From WLMZ01 sp963732585 (GTDB lineage: Bacteria > Actinomycetota > Acidimicrobiia > Acidimicrobiales > Ilumatobacteraceae), in the NCBI GenBank assembly GCA_963732585.1, contig CAVSZY010000003.1:744001-808000 (forward strand): a DNA stretch of 64,000 nt, given 5' to 3'. Numbering within the stretch: position 1 is the stretch's first letter; the number at the start of each line of letters is the position of its first letter. The position numbers and the translations under genes were made by a program. Below are positions 1-8,713 of this stretch, piece after piece. The notes under the pieces are model-generated. The model ran no database searches and was not told the DNA's origin. It was given only the letters and a program-made list of their open reading frames with translations.

Positions 1-2
1 TC

Positions 3-1418
3 GACTCACGCGCCGACAAGGTCGACGAGAACACCCGCCTGCAGTTCCGTTACCTCGACATCCGCCGCGAGCGGATGCAGCGCAACCTGCGCGTGCGGGC
101 CAAGGTCAACTCGGCGATCCGTCGGGCGATGGAAGATCAAGACTTCGTCGAGGTGGAAACCCCGATGCTGGTGCCCTCGACCCCCGAGGGCGCGCGCGAG
201 TTCCTCGTGCCCAGCCGCAAAGAGCCCGGCGCGTTCTACGCCCTGCCGCAGAGCCCGCAGCTCTTCAAACAACTGCTGATGGTCGCCGGGATCGACCGCT
301 ACTACCAGATCGCCCGTTGCCTGCGTGACGAGGATCTGCGCGCCGATCGGCAATACGAGTTCATGCAACTCGACGCCGAGATGAGCTTTGTCAGCCAGGA
401 CGACGTCCTGGCAGCGATCGGGCGGGCGGTGGTCGCCGCTGCCGAAGCAGTCACCGGTGAGACGCCGCCGCCGATCGATCGGATCACCTGGCGCGAGGCC
501 ATGGACCGCTTCGGCATCGACAAGCCCGACCTCCGCTTCGGCATGGAACTGACCGAGCTGACCGACGTGTTTGCCGCTACCGAGTTCAAGGCTTTCGCCG
601 GAGCGGCGGCGATCAAGGGCATCAACGCCACTGGCAAGGCCGAGGACATGGGTCGCAACAAGCTCGACGGACTGACCGACCGGGCCAAGAAGATGGGTGC
701 CAAAGGCCTTGTGTGGTTGAAGGTGGCCGCCGACGGCACCCTCGAATCGCCAGTGGCCAAGTTCTTGACCGATGCCGAGCAGGCCGAGCTGAAGCTGCGC
801 CTCGCGGCCCAACCGGGCGACCTCTTGCTGATCGTCGCCGACGAGTGGACGATGACCTGCGAGGTACTCGGGCAGCTGCGCAACGACCTTGGTCGCCCCC
901 CGGTGTGGCAGGGTCCGCACCGCTACGTCTGGGTCACCGAGTTCCCGCTGTTCGTTGGCGTCGACAAAGAGACCGGTTCACCCAAGCCCGGCCATCATCC
1001 GTTCTGTATGCCCCACCCCGACGACCTCGACAAGTTCGAGAGCGACCCAATGGGTGTGCGCGCCTTGGCCTATGACCTGGTGCTCAACGGCTGGGAGCTC
1101 GGCTCTGGATCGATCAGAATCCACGATTCTGGTCTGCAACGCCGGGTGTTCAGCGCCTTGGGGATCAGCGACGCCGACGCCGACAAGAAGTTCGGCTTCT
1201 TTCTGCGTCCCTTCGAATACGGGGCTCCGCCGCACGGCGGATTCGCCTTCGGTATCGATCGACTCGTCGCCATTCTTGCTGGCGAGGAGAACATTCGCGA
1301 GGTGATCGCCTTTCCGAAGACGCAGAGCGGTTCCGATCCGATGACCAATGCGCCGACGCCACCGAACCCCAAGCAACTCACCGAGCTGGGTATCCGCACC
1401 CTGGCGCCAAAGGTCTGA
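3..1418 (+). CDS. aspS: Aspartyl-tRNA synthetase, 5'-truncated by the window edge
   Basis: Class II aminoacyl-tRNA synthetase that charges tRNA-Asp (or tRNA-Asp/Asn) with aspartate in the cytoplasm. The open frame runs off the left edge. The first visible residues (NTRLQFRYLDIRRERMQRNL) are the conserved segment just after the OB-fold anticodon-binding domain, so only the N-terminal 130 or so residues are missing. Class II signatures are visible: the QSPQLFKQLLM stretch of the catalytic core, the motif 2 region RDEDLRADRQYEF, the bacterial GAD insertion in the middle, and motif 3 GIDRLVAILAG near the C-terminus. The gene stops 16 bases before the Nudix gene. The internal ATG at position 75 is not a real start, because homology continues upstream of it. 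Identification is secure. Whether the enzyme is discriminating cannot be told from this part. Confidence 0.97.
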   Translation, partial: DSRADKVDENTRLQFRYLDIRRERMQRNLRVRAKVNSAIRRAMEDQDFVEVETPMLVPSTPEGAREFLVPSRKEPGAFYALPQSPQLFKQLLMVAGIDRYYQIARCLRDEDLRADRQYEFMQLDAEMSFVSQDDVLAAIGRAVVAAAEAVTGETPPPIDRITWREAMDRFGIDKPDLRFGMELTELTDVFAATEFKAFAGAAAIKGINATGKAEDMGRNKLDGLTDRAKKMGAKGLVWLKVAADGTLESPVAKFLTDAEQAELKLRLAAQPGDLLLIVADEWTMTCEVLGQLRNDLGRPPVWQGPHRYVWVTEFPLFVGVDKETGSPKPGHHPFCMPHPDDLDKFESDPMGVRALAYDLVLNGWELGSGSIRIHDSGLQRRVFSALGISDADADKKFGFFLRPFEYGAPPHGGFAFGIDRLVAILAGEENIREVIAFPKTQSGSDPMTNAPTPPNPKQLTELGIRTLAPKV

Positions 1419-1434
1419 GCAGTAACCTGGCTGC

Positions 1435-1878
1435 ATGAGTGCGCAAACGTTCAGAATCGGCGTGATCGTCGCGGTGCGTGGCCCGGATGGCCGGTTCCTG
1501 ATCTTCGAGCGCAGCGACATTCCGGGACAATGGCAGTTTCCCCAGGGTGGCGCCGATATCGATGAAGAGCTGCACGACGCTGCCTGGCGCGAGTTGTTCG
1601 AAGAGACCGGTCTCACCGCACAAGACGTCGTCGCCGTGGCCGAGTTTCCGGAGTGGGTCGTCTACGAATACCCACTGGATTTACGCAGTCCGAAGGGCCG
1701 ACGTGGGCAAGCCCACCGCTGGTTCCTGTTCGAGGCCGTGCATGGTGAGATCGAGCCAATGCCCGATGGCAGCGAGTTCGTCGCCTGGCGATGGGCCGAC
1801 CCGGATTGGATCTTGGACAACGTCGTCGATTTCCGAAAGCCGGGCTACCGCCAGGTCATGCCGACGTTCAGTCGCTGA
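1435..1878 (+). CDS. Nudix hydrolase, RppH-like
   Basis: Encodes 147 residues with a complete Nudix box (G38-x5-E44-x7-RE-x2-EE-x-GL, ending at L60). This is the Mg-binding catalytic loop of nucleoside diphosphate-linked hydrolases. The short length, the N-terminal RIGVIVAV strand and the GQWQFPQGG approach to the box are typical of the RppH/Ap4A hydrolase branch, which removes pyrophosphate from mRNA 5' ends or cleaves dinucleoside polyphosphates. The substrate is inferred from similarity only. It lies 16 bases after aspS, and its stop overlaps the rarA start (TGATG), so the three genes are probably co-transcribed. Confidence 0.85.
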   Translation: MSAQTFRIGVIVAVRGPDGRFLIFERSDIPGQWQFPQGGADIDEELHDAAWRELFEETGLTAQDVVAVAEFPEWVVYEYPLDLRSPKGRRGQAHRWFLFEAVHGEIEPMPDGSEFVAWRWADPDWILDNVVDFRKPGYRQVMPTFSR

Positions 1879-3168
1879 TGGCCGCCGACCTGTTCAGCGC
1901 GGCGGCAGACGACCGCCTGCGTCAACAGGCCCCCTTCGCGGCGCGGCTGCGCCCCAGTGTTATCGATGACGTCGTCGGCCAGGACCATCTGGTCGGCCCA
2001 GGTCGTCCCCTGCGCCGCCTCGTCGAGCAAGATCGGTTGAGTTCGGCGATCTTCTGGGGCCCGCCAGGAACGGGCAAGACAACGCTGGCGTTGGCCGTGG
2101 CGGGAAGTACGAAACGGGCCTTTGAACAGCTCTCGGCGGTCACCGCCGGGGTCAAAGACGTCCGTGAGGTGATCGAGCGGGCTCGGCAACGACTCGGCGA
2201 ACACGGCCAAGGGACGATCCTGTTCCTCGACGAGATCCACCGATTTTCCAAATCGCAACAGGATGCACTGCTGCCAGCGGTCGAGGACGGCACGGTGACC
2301 TTGATTGGAGCGACCACCGAGAACCCCTTCTTCGAGGTCAACCCGCCACTGCGTAGCCGCAGCACGCTGTTTCGTCTCGAGCCACTGTCGCGGGCTGCGA
2401 TCGTCGAGTTGATCGCCAGAGGATTGGCCAGCGAGGGAGCCAGCGCCGATCAAGAGGCCATCGACCTGCTTGCCGATCGGGCGGCCGGCGACGGACGCCA
2501 AGTGCTGACCGCCCTGGAGGTGGCCTGCGCGTTGGCCTATCCGCACACGATCGAACTGTCCCATGCCGAGGCGGCGTTGGGGACGAGCGCGTTGCGCTAC
2601 GGGCGCGACGATCACTATGACGTGATCAGCGCCTTCATCAAGTCGATTCGCGGCGGCGACCCGGATGCCGGGTTGTATTGGTTGGCGCGCATGCTCGAAG
2701 CGGGCGAGGACGTGCGTTTCATCGCCCGACGGTTGATCATTCTGGCCAGCGAAGACATCGGTATGGCCGATCCGCAGTCATTGCTCGTCGCCGTTGCCGC
2801 ATCCCAGGCCGATCGATCACGTCGGGCTTCCAGAAGGGCAGCTCAGCCTGGCGCAAGCGGTCGTTCATCTGGCAACGGCGCCGAAGAGCAACCGTTCGGC
2901 GCTCGGGATCTGGAAAGCTCGTGAGATGGTACGCAACGGGCAAATCGGCGAGGTGCCCGCGCACCTGCGTGACGCCCACTATCAAGGCGCGACATCGCTC
3001 GGCTCGGGGGTCGGCTACGTGTACCCGCACGACGACCCAACCGGGTGGGTCGCCCAGCAGTACCGACCGGTCGAGATCGAATCGGTCGAGTTGTATCAAC
3101 CCACCTCGCTGGGATTCGAGGCCGAGGTCCGGCGGCGCATGACGTCGCGGGTGAGAGACGATGAATAA
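1878..3168 (+). CDS. rarA: Replication-associated recombination protein A (RarA/MgsA), single-base frameshift
   Basis: AAA+ ATPase related to clamp loaders and RuvB that acts at stalled replication forks. Walker A is GPPGTGKTT (residues 61-69), Walker B is LFLDEIHRF, and sensor 1 is the IGATTENPFF segment. The C-terminal tetramerisation part is also recognisable (SEDIGMADPQSLL, then DHVGLPEGQLSLAQAVVHLA). The reading frame breaks at about 2811-2814: removing one base joins the first frame (1878-2924) to the second (stop 3166-3168) and gives 429 residues, normal for the family. I therefore treat it as an intact gene with a one-base insertion in the assembly. The start ATG overlaps the Nudix stop. 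The end overlaps the next start by 8 bases. Confidence 0.9.
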
Positions 3169-3622
3169 CACCGAGTTCGCCCTGATCGTCGCCACCGTGC
3201 TCTGTGCGATCGGCTTTGCCGCCTTGATCGTCGTGCTCTTGCGCGTGCTCGACACCTTGCGTTCGTTGCGCAGCGAGGTCGAATCGTTGCGCCGCGAGAC
3301 CGGCCCGTTGTTGGAGCAAATGCGCAGCTCGGCGGCGTTCGCCACGGCAGCGATGCATGAGGCGCGCAGCGACCTGGAGCGGTTCGATCGTGTGCTTGGC
3401 TCGGCAGAGGCGATTTCCGATGCTGTCGCCGGGGGTGGCAGGGTGGCTAAGGTGGCCCTTTCAGCACCGGTGATCAAGGCCGCCGGATTGGCCACCGGCA
3501 CCCGTCGAGCGGTGCGCCGATTCAATCGCCGCGACGGCCAATCTTCCTCGGCGGCAATGGAACTCGTCAGCAATCAATCGGCAGGCAAGCCCGCCCGACA
3601 GAAGAAAAGAGGCCAGCGATGA
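3161..3622 (+). CDS. Single-pass membrane protein, DUF948-like
   Basis: Encodes 153 residues. One hydrophobic segment near the N-terminus (about residues 7-29, FALIVATVLCAIGFAALIVV) is followed by a charged, probably coiled-coil stretch (RSLRSEVESLRRETGPLLEQ) and a basic, low-complexity tail. This is the layout of DUF948 proteins, which actinobacteria often encode between rarA or aspS and alaS. It is probably anchored in the membrane with the coiled coil in the cytoplasm. The function is unknown. The start overlaps the rarA stop and its own stop overlaps the next start (ATGA), so it belongs to the same operon. Confidence 0.7.
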   Translation: MNNTEFALIVATVLCAIGFAALIVVLLRVLDTLRSLRSEVESLRRETGPLLEQMRSSAAFATAAMHEARSDLERFDRVLGSAEAISDAVAGGGRVAKVALSAPVIKAAGLATGTRRAVRRFNRRDGQSSSAAMELVSNQSAGKPARQKKRGQR

Positions 3623-3903
3623 TCAAGAGAGTGAGCTGGTTTGTCGGCGGCGCCGTCGCCGGAGCGGCGGGCGCGGGCTACACGAAGAAGAAGGTCAAAC
3701 AGACCGCGGCGCAACTCGCTCCGGTGCAGGTCGCCAAGCATGCCGTTGGTTCGCTGACGGCGACGAAACGGCGTATCGGTGAGGCGATCAGCGATGGCCG
3801 TTCGGCGATGCGGGCCAAGGAAGCCGAGCTGCGGGCGCGGCGCGACGGGCGCACATCGACCTTGGCCGACCACATCGGCGAACGACGATCAGGTGCTCAT
3901 TGA
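3619..3903 (+). CDS. Small conserved hypothetical protein with a glycine/alanine-rich N-terminus
   Basis: Encodes 94 residues. An N-terminal short apolar segment (VGGAVAGAAGAGY) is followed by a very basic helix-forming region rich in Lys, Arg and Ala. It overlaps the DUF948-like gene by four bases (ATGA). Small proteins of this kind follow DUF948 proteins in several actinobacteria, usually just before alaS. Here alaS is not the next gene. The function is unknown. The apolar segment is too short and too small-residue-rich to call it confidently a membrane span. Confidence 0.55.
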   Translation: MIKRVSWFVGGAVAGAAGAGYTKKKVKQTAAQLAPVQVAKHAVGSLTATKRRIGEAISDGRSAMRAKEAELRARRDGRTSTLADHIGERRSGAH

Positions 3904-4015
3904 CGGGCGACCCGTCGAGGCCGCCGAGGTCATCGTGCTGCACAACTTCCGTGACGAAGCTGTCACGAACCGCCTCGGGGCTCAGCAAACGACGCGTCGT
4001 CGCCGCAAGGCATGA
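3893..4015 (+). CDS. Possible 40-residue coupled small ORF between the membrane genes and glcD
   Basis: A GTG-initiated frame of 40 codons begins 11 bases before the stop of the upstream gene and ends with TGA overlapping the ATG of glcD (ATGA at 4012-4015). The peptide starts VLIDGRPVEAAEVIVLHNF and ends in a run of arginines. The double overlap suggests translational coupling, and the composition is protein-like. I recognise no family, and no good ribosome binding site stands out. It may be only a filler frame. Confidence 0.3.
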   Translation: MLIDGRPVEAAEVIVLHNFRDEAVTNRLGAQQTTRRRRKA

Positions 4016-5426
4016 CGTCGCTACGCGACGATCTTGCGGCGATCCTCGGCGACCGGGTACGCAGCGAGGCGAGCGAACTCAACCTCTATCGGCGCGACGC
4101 CTCGAACTATGACGGTGTCGCCGGTTTGGTCTGTTTCCCGCTGAGCACCGCTGAGGTGCAGGCGATCGTCAACACCTGTCGGCGCCATCATCAGCCCTAT
4201 GTCGCCCGCGGATCGGGCACCGGGTTGGCCGGGGGCGCCACCCCGTTGGACGGGGCCGTCGTCGTCTCTCTGGCGAAGATGAACCGCGTCCTGGAGATCG
4301 ATCCGATCAACCGGCGAGCATGGGTTGAGCCGGGAGTGCTCAACCTGGATCTGAGCCGTGCTGTCGCCGCCCATGGGCTGCATTTCGCCCCCGATCCGAG
4401 CAGTCAGCAGAGTTGCTCGATCGGCGGCAACGTGGCCAACAATGCTGGGGGGCCGCATTGCTTGGCCGATGGCGTCACCGCCGCGCATATCATCGCCCTG
4501 GAAGTTGTGCTTGCGGAAGGCGACATCGTCGTGCTCGGCGGCGAAGACCCCGAACCCGATGGCTTGATCTGCGCGGCGTCTTCGTTGGCAGCGAAGGCAT
4601 GTTTGGCATCGCCACACGGATCTGTGTGCGCCTGACACAGAACGCGCCAGGGGTGCGCACCATGTTGCTCGACTTCGACACCGTCGACGCCGGGGCACAA
4701 ACCGTCAGCGCGATCATCGCCGACGGCATGGTTCCTGCGGCCCTGGAGATGATGGATGCGTTGTGTACTCGAGCAGTCGAGGAATACATCCATGCCGGCT
4801 TGCCCATAGACGCCGCGGCGATCTTGCTCATCGAGGTCACCGGGTTGCCCGCTGGTTTGGAGGATGAGGTCGAGCGCATCATCGCCATCGGCCGTGCCCA
4901 CGGCACCCGTTCGGTGCGTGTTGCCCAGGACGAAGCCGAGCGCGCCCTGCTGTGGAAGGGGCGCAAGACCGCCTTTGGTGCGATCGCCAGGATCAAACCC
5001 AACTACTACCTCCATGACACGGTCGTGCCCCGCCGTGCGCTGCCCCGTGTGCTGCGCGAGGTCTACGCCATCGCCGAGCGTTTCGAGTTGTTGGTGATGA
5101 ACGTCTTCCATGCCGGCGATGGCAATCTGCATCCGCTGCTGGTCTTCGACAAGCGCGAGCCGGGGATGATGGAACGGGTGCATGCTGCTGGCCGCGAGAT
5201 CGTCGCCGTCTCGATCGCCGCTGGTGGCGTGCTCAGCGGTGAGCACGGTATCGGTTTGGAAAAACGCGAGTACATGCCGTTGATCTTTGGCGCCCGCGAC
5301 CTTGCTGCGCAGGCCATGATCCGATCGGTGTTCGACCCGACCGGGTTGGCCAACCCGACCAAGGTGTTGCCAAGTCCGGCGAGTTGCGGCGACGTTCAGC
5401 ACGTGCCGGAGGGCGCATGGATCTGA
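4012..5426 (+). CDS. glcD: Glycolate oxidase subunit GlcD (FAD-linked), single-base frameshift
   Basis: FAD-binding subunit of the three-subunit glycolate oxidase that converts glycolate to glyoxylate. The N-terminal FAD-PCMH fold shows VARGSGTGLAGGATPLDG and IGGNVANNAGGPH. The C-terminal FAD_oxidase_C domain shows LHDTVVPRRALP, NVFHAGDGNLHPL and GGVLSGEHGIGLEK. The frame breaks at about 4563: adding one base after GAAGACCCCGAACCCGATGG joins the two halves (GVFVGSEGMFGIAT follows directly) and gives 471 residues, a normal GlcD length. I treat it as one gene with an assembly deletion. The stop overlaps the glcE start by 10 bases. The glcDE pair faces a glcF gene about 3.3 kb downstream, which supports the glycolate rather than the lactate oxidase role. 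Confidence 0.88.
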
Positions 5427-6298
5427 GCGCCTTGCGCACCGAGGTTGGGGGAGTCGAGGCCGGGCCTGTGTCGATGATCGGACTCGGCACCCGTGGCGGT
5501 GCCGTTGTCGATGTTCGCCAGGTGCGCGCTCCGAACGGTGTGGAGATCATCGAGGCCGACGAAATGATCGTCGTCTGCGGCGCAGCGACGCCGGTCGACG
5601 ATCTCAAGGCGGCGCTCGCCGAGCACCGCCAAACCGTTGTCCTGCCAGATGGCGGCACGGTCGGAGGCGCATTGGCCGTGGGGCGCAGCGGCATTCGCCG
5701 TTTGGGCGACGGACCGATTCGTGATTGCCTGCTGCAGGCTCACTTCGTCGATGCCAACGGCGCCATCGTCATGGCCGGGGGACCGACCGTCAAGAATGTC
5801 AGCGGTTTCGATCTGTGCCGCTTGCTGGTCGGCTCCTGCGGCACGCTTGGCTTTCTCGGCTCGGTCCGGTTGCGCACGCGGCCGCTGCCGTTGGTTTCAC
5901 GCTGGTACGTCAGCGAACGTGACCCGGCAGCGGTGTTCGCCGCGCTGTACCGCCCAAGCTCGGTGTTGACCGACGGGCGCAGGACCTGGGCGCTGTTGGA
6001 AGGGCATGGCCGCGACGTCGAAGCCCAGGCCATCGCCGCCGGTTTGTCCGAGGTCGACGCGGCACCGACGCTTTCCGGACCGTTCCGCTGGTCGTTGCCG
6101 CCACGTAACCTCCTCGATGAGGGCGCATTGCGCAGCGCTGGCCGATACGTCGCCGAAGTGGGAGTTGGCATCGTTCACAGCGACACCGCCGCGCCGTCGC
6201 GCCTCGTCGACCCGGTGATTCGTCGCTTGAGCGAACGGCTGAAAACGACCTTTGACCCGACCGGTCGGCTGAATCCTGGCCGCATGCCGTTGGGCTAG
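5417..6298 (+). CDS. glcE: Glycolate oxidase FAD-binding subunit GlcE
   Basis: Encodes 293 residues, the second FAD-PCMH flavoprotein subunit of glycolate oxidase. Visible features are the DDLKAALAEHRQTVVLPDGG approach and VGGALAVGRSGIRRLGDGPI, corresponding to the FAD pyrophosphate site. KNVSGFDLCRLLVGSCGTLG is diagnostic of GlcE, and the C-terminus FDPTGRLNPGRMP is typical. The ATG at 5417 was chosen because it overlaps the glcD stop and fits the family N-terminus. The protein is shorter than most GlcE at the N-terminal side but otherwise complete. It should work with GlcD and the Fe-S subunit GlcF. Confidence 0.88.
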   Translation: MDLSALRTEVGGVEAGPVSMIGLGTRGGAVVDVRQVRAPNGVEIIEADEMIVVCGAATPVDDLKAALAEHRQTVVLPDGGTVGGALAVGRSGIRRLGDGPIRDCLLQAHFVDANGAIVMAGGPTVKNVSGFDLCRLLVGSCGTLGFLGSVRLRTRPLPLVSRWYVSERDPAAVFAALYRPSSVLTDGRRTWALLEGHGRDVEAQAIAAGLSEVDAAPTLSGPFRWSLPPRNLLDEGALRSAGRYVAEVGVGIVHSDTAAPSRLVDPVIRRLSERLKTTFDPTGRLNPGRMPLG

Positions 6299-6314
6299 CA
6301 GATTCGGGACACTG

Positions 6315-7226
6315 ATGTTCGCCCGCGTACCGCTCGTTTGCGAGCCGCCAGGCCCCATCGGGTTTGTCTCCGAGTTGGCGGCGCGCTGCGTGCGCCAATG
6401 GGGGCTGCCACCAGCGACCTTGGTGCGCCTCAGCGCCAATGCTGTGTTTGTCGCCGGCCCGGCGATCATCCGCATCAGCCGGATGACTGCCGAACCCAGC
6501 GTTGCGGTCGCGCTCAGCGAGCACCTCGCCGCCACCGGCATTCGCGTGCCACGGGCCTTGGACCGGCAACCGATCGTCTTCGAGCACGACGAAGTACAGC
6601 AGCGGTGGCTGGTGGCGACCGCATGGCAACGAATCATCCCGAGCGGCGCGCCCGTCGAGTGGGCGAGCGTCGGCGCAATGGTGGCCCGGCTACACCGACT
6701 CGATCCGGCTGCCATCGCAGCGCCGCTACCCTTCGGCGGCGACTACCCGTGGTGGCAGTTCGAGAGGCTGCTGGGCGATCTCCCGGGCACTGAGCGCACG
6801 GTGTTGCAACCCGCTTTCGACGAACTGCGCTGGTGGTACGGTGCCGCTCGGCAGCGACCGCTAGTGGTCTGCCACGGCGACGTGCACCCCGGCAATGTGA
6901 TCGCCGATGAGGATGGCCCGGTGCTGCTCGACTGGGATCTGCTGTGCCTCGCACCGCCCTGTTGGGATCACGCGCCGCTGATCACCTGGCACGAACGATG
7001 GGGTGGCGACGCGCAGACATACCCCAACTTTTGTCGAGGCTACGGCGCGGTGTGCGACGACCCGTTGGCCGAGGCGATGGCCAGGCTGCGACTGCTGGCG
7101 GCGACAATCATGCGGCTGCGCGCCGCAGCCCTGCACCCCGATGACGAGGCGATCACGACCGAAGCGCAGCGACGCCTGGCCTACTGGCGCGGCGACCCGA
7201 CGGCACCGACGTGGACGGCCGTCTAG
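6315..7226 (+). CDS. Aminoglycoside phosphotransferase (APH) family kinase-like protein
   Basis: Encodes 303 residues with the APH/choline kinase fold. The catalytic loop is VVCHGDVHPGNVI (H-x-D-x4-N), followed by the metal-binding segment VLLDWDLL. Upstream, NAVFVAG and IIRISR fit the ATP-binding N-lobe. Family members phosphorylate small alcohols, amines or sugars, or act in acyl-CoA metabolism. The real substrate is not predictable, and antibiotic resistance should not be inferred. It starts 16 bases after glcE and ends 5 bases from the convergent aldehyde dehydrogenase stop. Confidence 0.75.
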   Translation: MFARVPLVCEPPGPIGFVSELAARCVRQWGLPPATLVRLSANAVFVAGPAIIRISRMTAEPSVAVALSEHLAATGIRVPRALDRQPIVFEHDEVQQRWLVATAWQRIIPSGAPVEWASVGAMVARLHRLDPAAIAAPLPFGGDYPWWQFERLLGDLPGTERTVLQPAFDELRWWYGAARQRPLVVCHGDVHPGNVIADEDGPVLLDWDLLCLAPPCWDHAPLITWHERWGGDAQTYPNFCRGYGAVCDDPLAEAMARLRLLAATIMRLRAAALHPDDEAITTEAQRRLAYWRGDPTAPTWTAV

Positions 7227-7231
7227 TCGCT

Positions 7232-8620
7232 CTATTGCAAGCGGCGCAACAACTTCTGCTTCCAGCCCTTGTAGGGCGGATAGAGCACCGCAGGGTCGGG
7301 TTTGATCGACTTGTGCAGGATCGACTTGCGATGGCTGAACGTGTCGAAGCCAGACTTGCCGTGATAGCTGCCCATCCCGCTGGCACCGACCCCCCCGAAG
7401 GGCAGTGAGCCGACGCCGACCTGGACCACGGCGTGGTTGACACAGACCCCGCCCGACGAGGTGCTTTCGATCACCCGTTCAATCGTCGCGCGCTTGTTGC
7501 TGAAGACGTAGAGAGCGAGCGGCTTGTCGTGATCGTTGATGTAGGCCAACGCTTCGCTGATGTCATCGACGGCGATGATCGGCAGGATCGGACCGAAAAT
7601 CTCGTTATCCATGATCGCCGTTGGCTTGGTGCAGGTTTGTACCAGGGTCGGCTCGATGTAACGGCTGGCCCGATCGGTGCGCCCACCGTGTCGCAGCTCG
7701 ACGCCGTCGTCGAGTAAAGCAGTCAAGCGCTCCCAATGACGCTCGTTGATGATCCGCCCATAACTGTCGGATTGCGAGGGGTCATCGCCGTAGAACTCAT
7801 GCAACGCAACCTTCATCGCTTCCACGAAGGCCCGTTCCGCCGGGCGTTCAACGAGCACGTAGTCGGGGGCAACACAGGTCTGGCCCGCATTGACGAACTT
7901 TGCCCAGGCGATGCGCCGCGCCGTGACGGCGAGGCTGGCGTCGCTGGCGACGATCGCCGGGCTCTTGCCGCCGAGCTCCAAGGTCACCGGCGTGAGATGC
8001 GCCGCAGCGGCGGCCATGACGATCCTGCCAACCTGACCATTGCCGGTATAGAAGATGTGATCCCATTGCTTGGCCAGCAAGGCTGTGGTCTCCTCGATGC
8101 CGCCCTGAACCACCTGCACCACCTCGCGGTTGAGGTACCGGTGGATCAGATCGCCGAGCACGGCCGCCGTCGCCGGGGCGAGCTCGGAGGGTTTGATCAC
8201 GGCGACGTTGCCCGCGGCCAGCGCAGCGACCAGCGGCGCGAGGGTCAATTGCACCGGATAGTTCCACGGGGCGATAATCAGCACAACGCCGAGGGGTTCG
8301 GGTATGACCATCGCTTTACCCGGGCGCATCATCATCCGCAGCTTGACGCGTTCACCCTGCGCCCACTCGTCGAGATTGGCCAAGGCGTCGTCGATCTCGC
8401 CGAGCACCATGCCGATCTCGGTGGCATAGGCCTCGAACTCGGGTTTGCCGAGATCGCTACGCAAGGCGCCAACCAACGCGTCCTGATTGTCGGTGACCAT
8501 TCGTCGGAGCTGTTTGAGGCTGGCGCGGCGAATGCTCAGCGGCTTGTTGGCCCATCGATTCGCTGCCAGACCTGGCAATGGAATGCCCTCGCTACCCGTG
8601 TGTTCGCTGACGGTAATCAT
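7232..8620 (-). CDS. Aldehyde dehydrogenase, ALDH3-like
   Basis: Encodes 462 residues, an NAD(P)-dependent oxidation of an aldehyde to the acid. Catalytic Cys249 lies in NAGQTCVAP and the general base Glu215 in TLELGGKSP. The cofactor segment reads IIAPWNYPVQL, and the YTGNGQVGRIV turn and short length are typical of the ALDH3 (fatty or aromatic aldehyde) branch. The C-terminus (SIKPDPAVLYPPYKGWK) is also ALDH3-like. The gene is convergent with the APH-family gene and divergent from glcF, separated from it by 93 bases. Its position inside the glycolate oxidase locus suggests a link to C2 or alcohol oxidation, but this is only context. Confidence 0.87.
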   Translation of the reverse strand: MITVSEHTGSEGIPLPGLAANRWANKPLSIRRASLKQLRRMVTDNQDALVGALRSDLGKPEFEAYATEIGMVLGEIDDALANLDEWAQGERVKLRMMMRPGKAMVIPEPLGVVLIIAPWNYPVQLTLAPLVAALAAGNVAVIKPSELAPATAAVLGDLIHRYLNREVVQVVQGGIEETTALLAKQWDHIFYTGNGQVGRIVMAAAAAHLTPVTLELGGKSPAIVASDASLAVTARRIAWAKFVNAGQTCVAPDYVLVERPAERAFVEAMKVALHEFYGDDPSQSDSYGRIINERHWERLTALLDDGVELRHGGRTDRASRYIEPTLVQTCTKPTAIMDNEIFGPILPIIAVDDISEALAYINDHDKPLALYVFSNKRATIERVIESTSSGGVCVNHAVVQVGVGSLPFGGVGASGMGSYHGKSGFDTFSHRKSILHKSIKPDPAVLYPPYKGWKQKLLRRLQ

Positions 8621-8713
8621 GCCGCCAGGCTAGCCACCCATGAGGAGGTGTCGGGCTCGGCGAGTGCAGCGGCTCGCGAAACAAATGCAGCCAGTGGCTA
8701 CGGTGGAGATCGC

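Noticed and set aside
6315..7226. Aminoglycoside resistance gene
   Set aside because: Only the general APH fold is visible; the operon context is glycolate metabolism, and such kinases are common housekeeping proteins.
7736..8713. A long upstream extension of the glcF frame
   Set aside because: It is antisense to the aldehyde dehydrogenase. The Fe-S motif begins right after ATG 8714.
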